NCBI RefSeq assembly: GCF_017834145.1
Contig: NZ_JAFIDA010000001.1
Location: 868,001-932,000 of the forward strand
Direction: 5' to 3'
DNA from: Leucobacter exalbidus
GTDB taxonomy: Bacteria > Actinomycetota > Actinomycetes > Actinomycetales > Microbacteriaceae
DNA: 64,000 nucleotides
The notes beneath the pieces were generated by a model. The model was not told the origin of the DNA. It worked only from the letters and a program-made list of their open reading frames with translations, and did not search any database. The position numbers and the translations under genes are program-made. Below are positions 42,581 to 50,648 of this stretch, one piece after another. Each line of letters starts with the position of its first letter. Position 1 is the stretch's first letter.

Positions 42581-44074
42581 TCAGGCAAGCGCCGCGATTT
42601 CGGCAAGCTTGGCGACGACCCTGGCGCGCTTAGGAGACAGCGGCGGCAGCACCTGCAGCAGCGTCTGCCACACCTCAGCGTCGGTGAGCGCCCAGTTTTG
42701 GGCGTAGTCAAACAGGGGCTCAGCGGCGGCCGATTGCAGCAGGGCTTCGCGCAGCGTCGCATCCACTTCCCCTCGCAGCCGCACGGCCACGGGCGCATCT
42801 GACACCGGCATCAGCGGCCCCTCGTAGGCCGCAAGCGCCAGCCGGTGGGCGCCGCGCTGCAGCGCTTCGAGGGCCTCGAGCGCATCGACCCGCAGCGGCA
42901 CATCGAGGCGGTACGGCCGCGAAGCAATCTCGATCGCGATCCCCGCGGCCGCCAGCCACCTGCGCAACCGCACGATTTCGGCGCGCAACGTCTGCTCGGT
43001 GCCCTCTTCGCCATACACGTCATCGGTGAGCTGGGCCGCACTGCGCCCGCGCGGCGACGCGGCCAGCGCGAGCAAAATCTCACTGTGCCGACCCCCAATC
43101 GGGTGGGTGCCCCCGGCGTGCTCGAGCAGCGCCGGATCCCGCCCCAGCGCTACCAGCCTCGGCGCCAGCTGGCGCTGACTCGCCTGACGGGGTGACCGCT
43201 GCCCGGTGCCGACGGTAAGCCTCCGCCCAGCGCTACCCGCGGCATCATCGGCCCCAGCTCCCGTGCCCACCGACACCGCGGTGGGGGTCGCGCCTGTTGC
43301 TCCCCCGGCGCCCTCACCGATTTTGGCGCCTGTGGCACCCGTCATCATGACGCGCACCGCAGGAAGCTGGCGTTCGGCATCGATCAGGGCGCGCAGCGAG
43401 GCGAGCTTCAGCTCGGCGTGCACGGCCGCCACGGTCGCTTCCACGAGCGGCATCAGATGCGGCGAGGCTGCCCCGTCACCGCCGGTAACATCAATCACCC
43501 CGAGGATCGCCCCGCTCTCGGGGTCGTGCACGGGCGCCGCCGTGCAGCTCCACTCGTGCACCGCCCGCGCATAGTGTTCGGCGCCGAGCACCTGAATGGA
43601 GTGGTTGATCGCGATCGCGCTGCCGGGAGCACTCGTGCCCACCGCTTCTTCTGACCAGTCGACCCCCGCCGCAAACCCCATATCTTCGGCGCGCGACCGC
43701 AGGGTGTGATCGCCGTCGACCCACAGCAGCCTGCCCGCGGCATCACCCACCGCGATAATGAATCCCGAGTCGTTCGCTTCTTCCAGTAGCAAACGCTGCA
43801 CCACGGGCAGCACCTTGCCAATGGGATGGGTGGCGAGCACGTCGTCGAGCGCGGCGCGGGTGAGCGAGGCTTGCTGGGGCGCGTGATCCGGGTCAATGGT
43901 GCGTTTTTGGGAGCGCAGCCACGAAGCCAGCACGACCGGGCGCAGCAGCGAGAGTTTGGCGCGCGCCTCGGGATTGTTTGCGCCGTCGGTGACGAAGGTC
44001 TCGTGGGCGAGTTCGAGCAGTGCTCGGCGCTCGCGCACCGATTCCCCTACCCGCAGGGCTCGCCAGTCGCTCAT
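42581..44074 (-). CDS. GAF-domain transcriptional regulator (AcoR-like, lacking the AAA+ domain)
   Basis: The 497-residue protein has an N-terminal region with SWLRSQKRTIDPDH (the start typical of AcoR-type activators), a GAF sensor domain at about 75-205 (IIAVGDAAGRLLWVDGD, EAVGTSAPGSAIAINHSIQVLGAEHY), a Gly/Ala/Thr-rich linker at about 250-290, and a C-terminal winged-helix region (RHSEILLALAASPRGRSAAQLTDDVYGEEGTEQTLRAEIVRLRRWL). There is no sigma-54 AAA+ ATPase domain. It likely senses an alcohol or aldehyde and activates the downstream dehydrogenase. ATG 44074 follows GGGAGG at 6 nt; the open frame further upstream is antisense to the next gene. Confidence 0.85.
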   Translation of the reverse strand: MSDWRALRVGESVRERRALLELAHETFVTDGANNPEARAKLSLLRPVVLASWLRSQKRTIDPDHAPQQASLTRAALDDVLATHPIGKVLPVVQRLLLEEANDSGFIIAVGDAAGRLLWVDGDHTLRSRAEDMGFAAGVDWSEEAVGTSAPGSAIAINHSIQVLGAEHYARAVHEWSCTAAPVHDPESGAILGVIDVTGGDGAASPHLMPLVEATVAAVHAELKLASLRALIDAERQLPAVRVMMTGATGAKIGEGAGGATGATPTAVSVGTGAGADDAAGSAGRRLTVGTGQRSPRQASQRQLAPRLVALGRDPALLEHAGGTHPIGGRHSEILLALAASPRGRSAAQLTDDVYGEEGTEQTLRAEIVRLRRWLAAAGIAIEIASRPYRLDVPLRVDALEALEALQRGAHRLALAAYEGPLMPVSDAPVAVRLRGEVDATLREALLQSAAAEPLFDYAQNWALTDAEVWQTLLQVLPPLSPKRARVVAKLAEIAALA

Positions 44075-44150
44075 CGCACGCCTCCCTCGTAGCAGTCGTG
44101 CTCTGAAGCGTAGTCGACCGCGGGGTTGTGCGCGAGGGTTCCGGCGAAGG

Positions 44151-45254
44151 TTATGCCGTGGCGGTGTGGCCCGCCCGATACAGCTCGAGGAGGGCCTGCG
44201 TGCCGCCCGCGGCCCAGGTGGCGCGCTGCAGCTCGGCCGGGCCGAGCGTGGCGCGGCGGCGGGCCAGAAAGCGTTCAACGGTCGCGAGGTCGCCCGCGTC
44301 GTCGAGCTCACCCGAAACGTAGTCGAGCAGCGCCGAGATGACCTCGAACGCGGGGCGGGCTTCGCCCACGTGCGGGTGCACCAGTTCGGTGGCAATGCCG
44401 TTGCGGGCCGCGAGCCAGTGGGCCCCGCGCAGCACATCGGCCTGCGCGCGCTCGAATGGTTCTGCGGCGTCGCGCTCCCGCAGCGCACGCGCCACGAGCG
44501 CCCGCAAAATGAGCGCGAAGGCGACCGCATCGCGCGCCTCGAGCTGCGAGTCTGCGGTGCGCAGCTCGATCGTGGGGTACTTATCTGAGAGCCTGATCGA
44601 CCAATTCACCAGCGCCGGATCAATGAGTGCCCCCGCTCGCACGAGGCTCTGCACCACCTGCTCGTACTCGTTGGCGCTCGCGAAATGCGGCGGGTAGCCC
44701 GAGCTGGGCCACTGCTGCACCGACATGTATCGCCAGCTCGCATACCCGGTATCGCCGCTCAGCCACACGGGTGAGTTGGCGGTGAGGGCGACGAGCACGG
44801 GCGACCAGGCCGCGATGCGGGCGAACACGTCGACGCCGGCATCGCGCGAGGGCACCTCGACGTGCACGTGGGTGCCCGTCGAGTAATACCGCGTCACCAT
44901 GCCGCGCATCGTGCGGTCGATGTTGAGGTAGCGATCGTTGGCCACCACGCGGCCGGGCTGGCTGCCGCCGACCGGGGGCAGCCCCGTGCCGGCGAGCACG
45001 AGACCGTGCTGCGCGGCCGCGGCCGCGGCACGCGTGCGAAATGTGGTGAGCGATTCAAGCGCTTCGTTTGCGGCGGTGCACACCGGGGTGGCCGTCTCGA
45101 TCTGCGAGTGAAAATACTCGTAGTCGCAGCGCAGATCGGGCAGTGCCCGCACCAGCTCATCGGCTCCGTCGCGCGGCAGGCCCGTGGCCTGGTCGAGCAG
45201 CAGAAACTCTTCTTCGACCCCGAAGCGCGGGGCGTATTGGGTGCGAGCGGTCAT
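44151..45254 (-). CDS. carboxylate-amine ligase, glutamate-cysteine ligase family 2 (YbdK-like)
   Basis: The 367-residue GCS2-family ATP-dependent ligase has FGVEEEFLLLD near residue 11 (metal-binding Glu cluster), the STGTHVHVEVPS motif near 126, and SDKYPTIELRTADS near 225. Actinobacterial relatives include EgtA-like and YbdK proteins that form gamma-glutamyl amides, but the natural substrate is not known here. ATG 45254 has GGAAGG 8 nt upstream; the in-frame GTG at 45263 overlaps that sequence. It starts just after the palindromic terminator of the leuB-ilvE-FAH unit. Confidence 0.88.
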   Translation of the reverse strand: MTARTQYAPRFGVEEEFLLLDQATGLPRDGADELVRALPDLRCDYEYFHSQIETATPVCTAANEALESLTTFRTRAAAAAAQHGLVLAGTGLPPVGGSQPGRVVANDRYLNIDRTMRGMVTRYYSTGTHVHVEVPSRDAGVDVFARIAAWSPVLVALTANSPVWLSGDTGYASWRYMSVQQWPSSGYPPHFASANEYEQVVQSLVRAGALIDPALVNWSIRLSDKYPTIELRTADSQLEARDAVAFALILRALVARALRERDAAEPFERAQADVLRGAHWLAARNGIATELVHPHVGEARPAFEVISALLDYVSGELDDAGDLATVERFLARRRATLGPAELQRATWAAGGTQALLELYRAGHTATA

Positions 45255-45273
45255 CTCGCGCACCTTCCGTCGA

Positions 45274-45301
45274 GAAGCGGCGCCCGGCCGGGCGCCGCTT
45301 C
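45274..45301. terminator. loopless 28-bp palindrome, terminator after FAH gene
   Basis: GAAGCGGCGCCCGG is followed directly by its exact complement CCGGGCGCCGCTTC. It lies 20 bp after the FAH stop on the minus strand and 20 bp before the next gene start. It is the second perfect palindrome without spacer in the window. Confidence 0.7.
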
Positions 45302-45321
45302 GAATCTAACTCACAGGAGTG

Positions 45322-46110
45322 CTACCGCACCGTATTTCGCAGCGTTCCCACACCTTCGATTTCAACCTCAACGGTGTCGCCTGCTTCGAGCAGGCCGACC
45401 CCTGCCGGGGTGCCCGTCAAAATCACATCGCCAGGCAGCAGCGTGAAGGCCTGCGACGCATACGCCACAATCTTCGCGAGCGAGTGGATCAGCTGCGAGG
45501 TGTTGCCCTGCTGGCGCACCTCACCGTTGACCCGCGTCACGATGCTGGCGTTGCTGAGATCGGGATCGGTTTCGATCACGGGCCCGAGCGGGCAGAACGT
45601 GTCAAAGCCCTTGCCACGCGTCCACTGGCCGTCAGCGATCTGCAGGTCGCGGGCGGTGACATCGTTGGCGCACGTAAAGCCAAACACGTACTTCAGGGCG
45701 TCCTCTTCTGGTACGTCCTTCGCCACGGCGCCGATGACCATCGCGAGTTCGCCCTCATGCTCCACACGATTCGAGATCGCGGGGCGCACAATGGCGTCAT
45801 CGGGGCCAATCACCGAGGTGTTGGGCTTCAAAAACAGCAGCGGTTCAACGGTGGCCTCGCCGCCGGTGACGTCGCGCATTTCTTCCACGTGATCGGCGTA
45901 GTTCTTGCCGATGCAGACCACCTTCGAGCGGGGAATCACGGGGGCGAGCAGTTTTACTGCCCCCAGGGGTACCCGGCGCCCGGTCGTGTCATAGCCGGCA
46001 ACGATGGGGTCGCCGCGCAGCTCGACGAGTTCAACGCCCTCGCCTGACTCGGCCCGGTCGATGATGCCGAACGCGATCTCGCCCTCGTGCAGGTAACGTG
46101 CGATCTTCAT
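45322..46110 (-). CDS. fumarylacetoacetate hydrolase family protein
   Basis: The 262-residue protein carries the FAH fold: VVCIGKNYADHVEEM near 65-79, LFLKPNTSVIGP near 92, the metal ligands in VEHEGELAMVIG (about 115-126) and FTCANDVTARDLQ (about 145-157), and GDVILTGTPAGVG near 226. Family members cleave or decarboxylate oxo-acids (for example acylpyruvases or oxaloacetate decarboxylases). The substrate is not determined. It begins 2 nt after ilvE, so it is in the leuB-ilvE operon and may handle a keto-acid side product. Confidence 0.9.
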   Translation of the reverse strand: MKIARYLHEGEIAFGIIDRAESGEGVELVELRGDPIVAGYDTTGRRVPLGAVKLLAPVIPRSKVVCIGKNYADHVEEMRDVTGGEATVEPLLFLKPNTSVIGPDDAIVRPAISNRVEHEGELAMVIGAVAKDVPEEDALKYVFGFTCANDVTARDLQIADGQWTRGKGFDTFCPLGPVIETDPDLSNASIVTRVNGEVRQQGNTSQLIHSLAKIVAYASQAFTLLPGDVILTGTPAGVGLLEAGDTVEVEIEGVGTLRNTVR

Positions 46111-46112
46111 GC

Positions 46113-47210
46113 TTATGCCTCCGCTGCGACGATCACGTCGAGCCAGTTGTGGCGATCCTCGCGGGCACCCGTCTGAATGCCGGTGAGCTCTTCACGCAGC
46201 GACATCGTGAGTTCGCCCGGGGCCTTGTCGCCAAAATCGATGGTGAAATCAGTCGACTTCAGCTGGCCGATCGGGGTGATCACCGCGGCAGTGCCGCAGG
46301 CGAATGCCTCGATGATCGAGCCGTCTGCGACGCCTGCGCGCCACTCAGACACGGTGACCGCGCGCTCTTCCACGGAGTGGCCGCGATCCTTTGCGAGCTG
46401 GATCAGGCTGCGACGGGTGATGCCGTCGAGAATGTTGCCGTTGAGCTTCGGCGTGAGCAGCGTGCCGTCGGCGCGCACCAAGAACATGTTCATGCCGCCG
46501 AGCTCGTCGATCGTGTCTTCGGTCGCGGTGTCGGTGAACAGCACCTGCTGGCAGCCATTCTCGGCTGCTTCGTTCTGCGGGGCGAGCGATGCGGCATAGT
46601 TGCCGCCGCACTTCGCGGCGCCCGTGCCACCGTGACCGGCGCGCGCGAGCGTCTGCGACAGCCAGATCGAAACCGGCTTCACGCCGCCCGAGAAGTAGGG
46701 GCCGGCGGGGCTGGCGATCACCATGAAGCGGGCGCGCTGTGCGGCGCGCACACCGAGGAAGCTCTCATCGGCGATCATGAACGGGCGCAGGTACAGGCTC
46801 TGGTCGAATCCCGAGGGCACCCAATCGCGGTCGGCCGTCACGAGCTCGTGTACGGCCTGCACGAACAGGTCTTCAGGAATCTCGGGCAGCGCGAGGCGCG
46901 TGGCCGACTGGTTGAGGCGACGCGCGTTGGCTTCGGGGCGGAAGGTCACGATGGAGCCGTCTGCGCGACGGTAGGCCTTCAAACCCTCGAAGATTTCCTG
47001 GCCGTAGTGCAGCACTGACGAGGCGGGATCCATCGGGATCGGCCCGTACGGGAGCACCTCGGCGTCATGCCAGCCAGCCTCGCGGGTCCACGTGATCGAC
47101 ACCATGTGCTCGGTGAAGATATCGCCAAACCCGGGGTCGGCGAGCAACGCTTCGCGCTGCTCGGCCGGCATCGGCGTGGCCGGGGTGTGGGTGAAGGAGT
47201 ATGCGGTCAT
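46113..47210 (-). CDS. ilvE: branched-chain amino acid aminotransferase
   Basis: Final transamination step to leucine, isoleucine and valine. The 365-residue class IV PLP enzyme has the Schiff-base Lys in GAAKCGGNYAASL, the substrate/PLP motif ELGGMNMFLVR, and EAFACGTAAVITPIG. It follows leuB by 30 nt and precedes the FAH gene by 2 nt, a leucine-synthesis operon common in actinobacteria. TATEDTIDELGG before the motif is a slightly longer acidic stretch than usual. Confidence 0.95.
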   Translation of the reverse strand: MTAYSFTHTPATPMPAEQREALLADPGFGDIFTEHMVSITWTREAGWHDAEVLPYGPIPMDPASSVLHYGQEIFEGLKAYRRADGSIVTFRPEANARRLNQSATRLALPEIPEDLFVQAVHELVTADRDWVPSGFDQSLYLRPFMIADESFLGVRAAQRARFMVIASPAGPYFSGGVKPVSIWLSQTLARAGHGGTGAAKCGGNYAASLAPQNEAAENGCQQVLFTDTATEDTIDELGGMNMFLVRADGTLLTPKLNGNILDGITRRSLIQLAKDRGHSVEERAVTVSEWRAGVADGSIIEAFACGTAAVITPIGQLKSTDFTIDFGDKAPGELTMSLREELTGIQTGAREDRHNWLDVIVAAEA

Positions 47211-47240
47211 GAGGTTCTTCCTGCCAAAATTTTGTGTGAG

Positions 47241-48305
47241 TTAAGCCGCGCGCGCGGGCAGTGCGTTGATGATCGAGTCACCAATAACGCTGGTGCCGCG
47301 CGCAGCGTCTCCTCGAGTCGCGAGATCAGCACGTACGGCGGCGCGAACGCGCTCGGCCTCTACGGGCAGCTCGAGGTGGTCGAGCATGATGGCCGCAGAC
47401 AGGATCGCTGCAGTGGGGTCGGCCTTCTGCTGCCCAGCAATATCGGGCGCAGAGCCGTGCACCGGCTCAAACATGCTCGGAAATTCGCCTGTGGGGTTGA
47501 TGTTGCCCGAGGCCGCAATTCCGATGCCGCCGCCAATGGCGCCGGCGAGGTCGGTGAGGATGTCACCGAAGAGGTTGTCCGTGACGATCACATCGAACCG
47601 CGAGGGGTTCTGCACCATGTGAATCGTGGCGGCGTCGACGTGCATGTAGTCGACGGTGATTTCGGGGAACTCGGCCGAAACCGCACCGACGACGCGCTGC
47701 CAAGTGGCACCGGCGTGTACGAGCACGTTGGTCTTGTGTACCCAGGTGAGCTGCTTACGCGGGCGCTTCTGCGCCATCTCAAAGGCGTAGCGCACGATGC
47801 GCTCGACACCGAACGCCGTGTTCACCGATACCTCGGTGGCCACCTCGTGCGGGGTGCCCTCGCGCAGCCGGCCGCCGTTGCCGACGTACGGGCCCTCAGT
47901 GCCCTCGCGTACGACCACGAAGTCAACGTCACCGGGCTCGGCGAGCGTCGAAGCAACGCCGGGGAACAGCGTGCAGGGGCGCACGTTGGCGTACTGGTCG
48001 AAATCGAAGCGCAGCTTCAGCAGCAGCCCGCGCTCAATGTTTGCGTGCTTCAGGCGGGGGTCGCCGGGCACGCCGCCCACGGCGCCGAACAGAATCGCGT
48101 CGTGCGTCGCAATCGCGGCCTGCTCGATCTCGGGCAGGGTGTCGCCCGTGGCGAGAAAGCGCTCGGCGCCGAGCTTGAACTCGGTGCGCTCGAGGGTGAC
48201 GTCGCCGCCGGCCAGCACGGCGTCGAGGACGCGGTTGGCCTGTGCGGTTACCTCCACACCGATTCCATCACCGGGAATAACTGCGAGTTTGATGGTGCGG
48301 GCCAC
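47241..48305 (-). CDS. leuB: 3-isopropylmalate dehydrogenase
   Basis: Oxidises and decarboxylates 3-isopropylmalate in leucine biosynthesis. The 354-residue protein starts [14 protein letters not shown], has the substrate region [14 protein letters not shown], the metal-binding [19 protein letters not shown] split across about 238-256, and the NAD loop [24 protein letters not shown] 48305 is preceded by GAGGAG. It is the first gene of the leuB-ilvE-FAH unit; no leader peptide or T-box was seen in the upstream stretch. Confidence 0.96.
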   Translation of the reverse strand: MARTIKLAVIPGDGIGVEVTAQANRVLDAVLAGGDVTLERTEFKLGAERFLATGDTLPEIEQAAIATHDAILFGAVGGVPGDPRLKHANIERGLLLKLRFDFDQYANVRPCTLFPGVASTLAEPGDVDFVVVREGTEGPYVGNGGRLREGTPHEVATEVSVNTAFGVERIVRYAFEMAQKRPRKQLTWVHKTNVLVHAGATWQRVVGAVSAEFPEITVDYMHVDAATIHMVQNPSRFDVIVTDNLFGDILTDLAGAIGGGIGIAASGNINPTGEFPSMFEPVHGSAPDIAGQQKADPTAAILSAAIMLDHLELPVEAERVRAAVRADLATRGDAARGTSVIGDSIINALPARAA

Positions 48306-48677
48306 TGAGCGCTCCTCTTTGTGCTGGGACTAAACGTCTCAAGCTTACTGCGGAGCGGGCGAACCGATAATCGTGCTGCAGCGCGCGTGTGGCCGGGGCG
48401 CTAGCGCTCGCACGTTCGTGCGCCAGCTTTTCGGGGGCTCACGACGCCCGAAGGCTCGCCATTTTCAGGCTGTCTCGGTGATTGCGGCGCTGACTCTGCG
48501 CGGGTGCTGATTCTGCGCGGGCGCTGATTCTGCGCGGGCACTCACTAACTCCGGTGAATTCACTAATTCCGGATCCTGGGCGCGGGATGCCTCCGGAGTT
48601 ACTGAAAGCTCCGGAGTTGGTGCGTGTGGCACAAGCGGCAAGGAGGCGGCTGGCGCAGAAACTGTGTCTAGATACAA
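48306..48677. other. gene-free stretch upstream of leuB with repeats
   Basis: No credible gene lies here; the ORF across it on the minus strand also runs through the tRNA. It holds the leuB ribosome-binding site and a possible TAAGCT -10 near 48340, three 17-bp tandem repeats (48488-48538), and a run of AACTCCGG/CCGGAGTT motifs in both orientations at 48549-48625 that can fold into alternative hairpins. Confidence 0.6.
48488..48538. repeat. three tandem 17-bp repeats
   Basis: The units are cgctgactctgcgcggg, tgctgattctgcgcggg and cgctgattctgcgcggg, in register with two or fewer changes between any adjacent pair. They are non-coding, between leuB and the first tRNA-Glu. Confidence 0.85.
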
Positions 48678-48707
48678 CGAAAGCCCCACCTTTCGGTGAG
48701 GCTTTCG
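48678..48707 (-). terminator. rho-independent terminator of tRNA-Glu copy 1
   Basis: On the minus strand, GAAAGCCTCACC-GAAA-GGTGGGGCTTTC forms a 12-bp stem (one G-U) followed by GTTGTAT. It starts 7 nt after the tRNA 3' end. Confidence 0.85.
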
Positions 48708-48713
48708 ATCCGG

Positions 48714-48786
48714 TGACCCCAACGGGATTTGAACCCGTGTTACCGCCGTGAGAGGGCGGCGTACTAGGCCGCTATACGATGGGGCC
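48714..48786 (-). tRNA. tRNA-Glu (anticodon CUC), copy 1
   Basis: The 73-nt cloverleaf starts GGCCCCATCGTATAGCGGCC, has anticodon loop CTCTCAC (anticodon CTC), T-arm ACGGG-TTCAAAT-CCCGT, and discriminator A. The acceptor pairs are complete with one G-U. CCA is not encoded (ACCGG follows). It is identical to copy 2 at 50365. Confidence 0.97.
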
Positions 48787-48802
48787 GGACGCGTTACTAG
48801 CT

Positions 48803-48818
48803 GCAGAATGAATTCTGC
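48803..48818 (-). promoter_or_regulatory. tRNA leader hairpin, copy 1
   Basis: GCAGAAT-GA-ATTCTGC forms a 7-bp inverted repeat 17 nt upstream of the mature tRNA 5' end. The equivalent place in copy 2 has a different sequence that still pairs, suggesting the hairpin itself is maintained. Confidence 0.6.
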
Positions 48819-48961
48819 TGCGCTGGCAACGAGGTCTATTCTGACACAGGAGTTGCGGCCTCGCCAAATCGACGCGACCATGACGCGCCGGTGATGTGCG
48901 TCAATTACAGAGCATCCGCACGACACCCAGGGAAGCGCCGATTACAGTGAGCTCCTCGCAG

Positions 48962-48969
48962 GAGACTCC
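48962..48969. repeat. target-site duplication, left copy
   Basis: GAGACTCC directly precedes the left IS end and is repeated at 50272-50279 directly after the right end. Eight bp is the size expected for the IS256-related group. Confidence 0.9.
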
Positions 48970-48991
48970 GGCCTATAGGACAAAACGTGTG
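48970..48991. repeat. left terminal inverted repeat of the IS
   Basis: The 22-bp sequence begins GGCCTATAGGACAAAA and is an exact reverse complement of 50250-50271. Confidence 0.95.
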
Positions 48992-49061
48992 TACGAGATC
49001 TTGATCTAGCCCCAGGATGACGCGGTAAACCCAGGGAAGCTATGCCCGGGCACCCTTAACT

Positions 49062-50231
49062 GTGCCCAAAAGCGAGAACACCACCACCTGCCTGATATAC
49101 AACACCAAGCTCGTCAGGAATGGCACGACCCCCGCGGGAACCGTGCGTTGGAGATGCCCCAAATGCGGTGCTTCATCGGTTCGGAAACGCCCCGATGTGA
49201 CACGCAAAGCGCAACTGGATCAGTTCCTCGCCTGGATCACGGGGAAGGCCTCGCAGGCTGATCTCGGAGGTGCCAGCGCAGCTCGACAGTTCCGCCGCAC
49301 GACGGCCTGGTGCTGGGCGCTCCGCCCCGTCATTCCAGTCACTGGCGCGGTGTACGACGTCCTCCAGATCGATGGGTTCAATCTGCGGACAGGCTGGTGT
49401 GTGCTGGTCGCCACTCACCGCGGAACCGTAGTCGCGTTCCAATGGTGTTCTCGTGAGTCAGCGGCTGCTTGGGGCGCGCTCATGCAACGGCTGCCGGCGC
49501 CCCTGGTCGTGGTGTGTGATGGCGGATCGGGCATGCATGCTGCGCTCAATACTCATTGGCCTACGGCCCAGGTTCAACGCTGTCTCGTGCATCTCCAACG
49601 CAACGTCCGGAAACACGTCACGACCCGCTCAAAAACGCCTGCCGGTCAGGGGTTGTGGGGCCTTGCTCTGAAACTCACCCGCGTAAAAACTGTCACTGGG
49701 GGCGAGGAATGGGCGCAGCTTTTCCTGGCCTGGGAGAACTCGTTCCTGCACCTCACCAAGGAACGCACGTATCGCAAACACGCGGCCGAGGTGCCGTCGT
49801 GGGCGAGGCCGAACCAAACCTGGTGGTACACGCATCAACGCCTCAGGTCGGGCTACCAAGTGCTACAACGCGCTATCCAGGGCGGCCATCTATTTACGTT
49901 CCTCAGCCCGCAACTCGCGCATCTCAACGTGCCCTCCACGACGAACGAGATCGAGGGAGGCACGAACTCCCAGATGAGGCTTCTGCTCCGCCTCCATCGG
50001 GGCATGCCAGAAGAACATCAACGACGAGCGATCGAGTGGTGGTTGTATCTGCATTCAGAGTTCCCGAACCCAGCAGTGATCCTCAAAGAACACCAACCCG
50101 AGAAACGGCAACACACGAACACTGCACAACCAGAGTCGAAAGATCCAGCAGCGCCAGTATCGCTCTATGACACCGGCCTCGATGCCAACGAAGGGCTATG
50201 GACACGCAGCGGATGGGCGGGCAGGCCCTGA
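49062..50231 (+). CDS. IS1249-family transposase
   Basis: The 389-residue DDE-type transposase catalyses cut-and-paste or copy-out movement of the surrounding element. Catalytic residues are likely the Asp in LQIDGFNL (about 107), the Asp in VVCDGGSG (about 150), and the Glu in TNEIEGGTNSQMRLLLRLHRG (about 296), which matches the family C-terminal signature. The N-terminus is a zinc-ribbon remnant, CLIY...WRCPKCG, in which the second Cys of the first knuckle is Tyr. The start is GTG 49062 with no clear ribosome-binding site. Length is full for the family. Confidence 0.92.
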   Translation: MPKSENTTTCLIYNTKLVRNGTTPAGTVRWRCPKCGASSVRKRPDVTRKAQLDQFLAWITGKASQADLGGASAARQFRRTTAWCWALRPVIPVTGAVYDVLQIDGFNLRTGWCVLVATHRGTVVAFQWCSRESAAAWGALMQRLPAPLVVVCDGGSGMHAALNTHWPTAQVQRCLVHLQRNVRKHVTTRSKTPAGQGLWGLALKLTRVKTVTGGEEWAQLFLAWENSFLHLTKERTYRKHAAEVPSWARPNQTWWYTHQRLRSGYQVLQRAIQGGHLFTFLSPQLAHLNVPSTTNEIEGGTNSQMRLLLRLHRGMPEEHQRRAIEWWLYLHSEFPNPAVILKEHQPEKRQHTNTAQPESKDPAAPVSLYDTGLDANEGLWTRSGWAGRP

Positions 50232-50249
50232 GACACGCTCAACAAAACC

Positions 50250-50271
50250 CACACGTTTTGTCCTATAGGCC
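50250..50271. repeat. right terminal inverted repeat of the IS
   Basis: Exact reverse complement of the left end; it ends TCCTATAGGCC at 50271 and abuts the right copy of the target duplication. Confidence 0.95.
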
Positions 50272-50279
50272 GAGACTCC
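50272..50279. repeat. target-site duplication, right copy
   Basis: GAGACTCC, identical to 48962-48969. Confidence 0.9.
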
Positions 50280-50328
50280 GCTCACGAGCGACTCCCCCGC
50301 CAAGACTGGTGCAGGTGCCCAGATACAA

Positions 50329-50358
50329 CGAAAGCCTCACCTTTCGGTGAGGCTTTCG
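50329..50358 (-). terminator. rho-independent terminator of tRNA-Glu copy 2
   Basis: GAAAGCCTCACC-GAAA-GGTGAGGCTTTC, a fully paired 12-bp stem here, is followed by GTTGTAT on the minus strand. Confidence 0.87.
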
Positions 50359-50364
50359 ATCCGG

Positions 50365-50437
50365 TGACCCCAACGGGATTTGAACCCGTGTTACCGCCGT
50401 GAGAGGGCGGCGTACTAGGCCGCTATACGATGGGGCC
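50365..50437 (-). tRNA. tRNA-Glu (anticodon CUC), copy 2
   Basis: All 73 nt are identical to copy 1, including the CTC anticodon and the lack of an encoded CCA. It is transcribed from its own conserved upstream block and ends at its own terminator, so each copy is an independent unit. Confidence 0.97.
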
Positions 50438-50453
50438 GGACGCGTTACTAGCT

Positions 50454-50469
50454 GCGAAACGAATTTCGC
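50454..50469 (-). promoter_or_regulatory. tRNA leader hairpin, copy 2
   Basis: GCGAAA-CGAA-TTTCGC forms a 6-bp stem with a 4-nt loop at the same distance from the tRNA as the copy 1 hairpin. The paired bases differ from copy 1 on both sides in a compensating way. Confidence 0.6.
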
Positions 50470-50648
50470 CGTGCTGGCAACGAGATATATTCTGACACAG
50501 CAGAACCGACCCCGGCAAATCAGCCCCGTACGCCCGCGTGTGTCTGGCGTAATCATGCGGAAGTTGTCTTGCCCAGGGTCGGCCTCAGCCGCACGTTACG
50601 CCCGCGAAAATTCGTTCAGAAATCTGCGACCCGCGGTTTATAGGCGTG

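Larger units (their letters stand above)
48670..48849. repeat. ~180-bp direct repeat, copy 1 (tRNA-Glu unit)
   Basis: This segment contains terminator, tRNA-Glu, leader hairpin and promoter block. It matches 50321-50500 almost base for base except in the leader hairpin and a few promoter bases. The pair is a tandem duplication of a tRNA-Glu transcription unit later split by the IS. Confidence 0.9.
48970..50271. mobile_element. IS1249-like insertion sequence (IS256-related), intact
   Basis: The 1302-bp element is bounded by perfect 22-bp terminal inverted repeats (48970-48991 and 50250-50271, beginning GGCCTATAGGACAAAA) and flanked by an 8-bp duplication (GAGACTCC). It holds one transposase gene. 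Joining the flanks restores GTGAGCTCCTCGCAGGAG followed by ACTCCGCTCAC, so it inserted inside a small inverted repeat between the two tRNA-Glu units. Intact ends and duplication point to a recent insertion. Confidence 0.95.
50321..50500. repeat. ~180-bp direct repeat, copy 2 (tRNA-Glu unit)
   Basis: Second copy of the tRNA-Glu unit. Without the IS and one target copy the two tRNAs would stand about 341 bp apart. The promoter block on the minus strand reads TGTGTCAGAATATATCTCG here and TGTGTCAGAATAGACCTCG in copy 1. Confidence 0.9.

Noticed and set aside
42581-44530. Longer start for the GAF regulator at 44530
   Set aside because: The extra 150 residues are antisense to the carboxylate-amine ligase; ATG 44074 with GGGAGG is convincing.
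47067-48308. 413-codon open frame on the plus strand opposite leuB/ilvE
   Set aside because: Antisense shadow of two conserved enzymes; no ribosome-binding site and biased composition.
48465-48926. 153-codon minus-strand frame
   Set aside because: It reads through the tRNA-Glu gene; a similar peptide at 50263-50556 arises only because the tRNA unit is duplicated.
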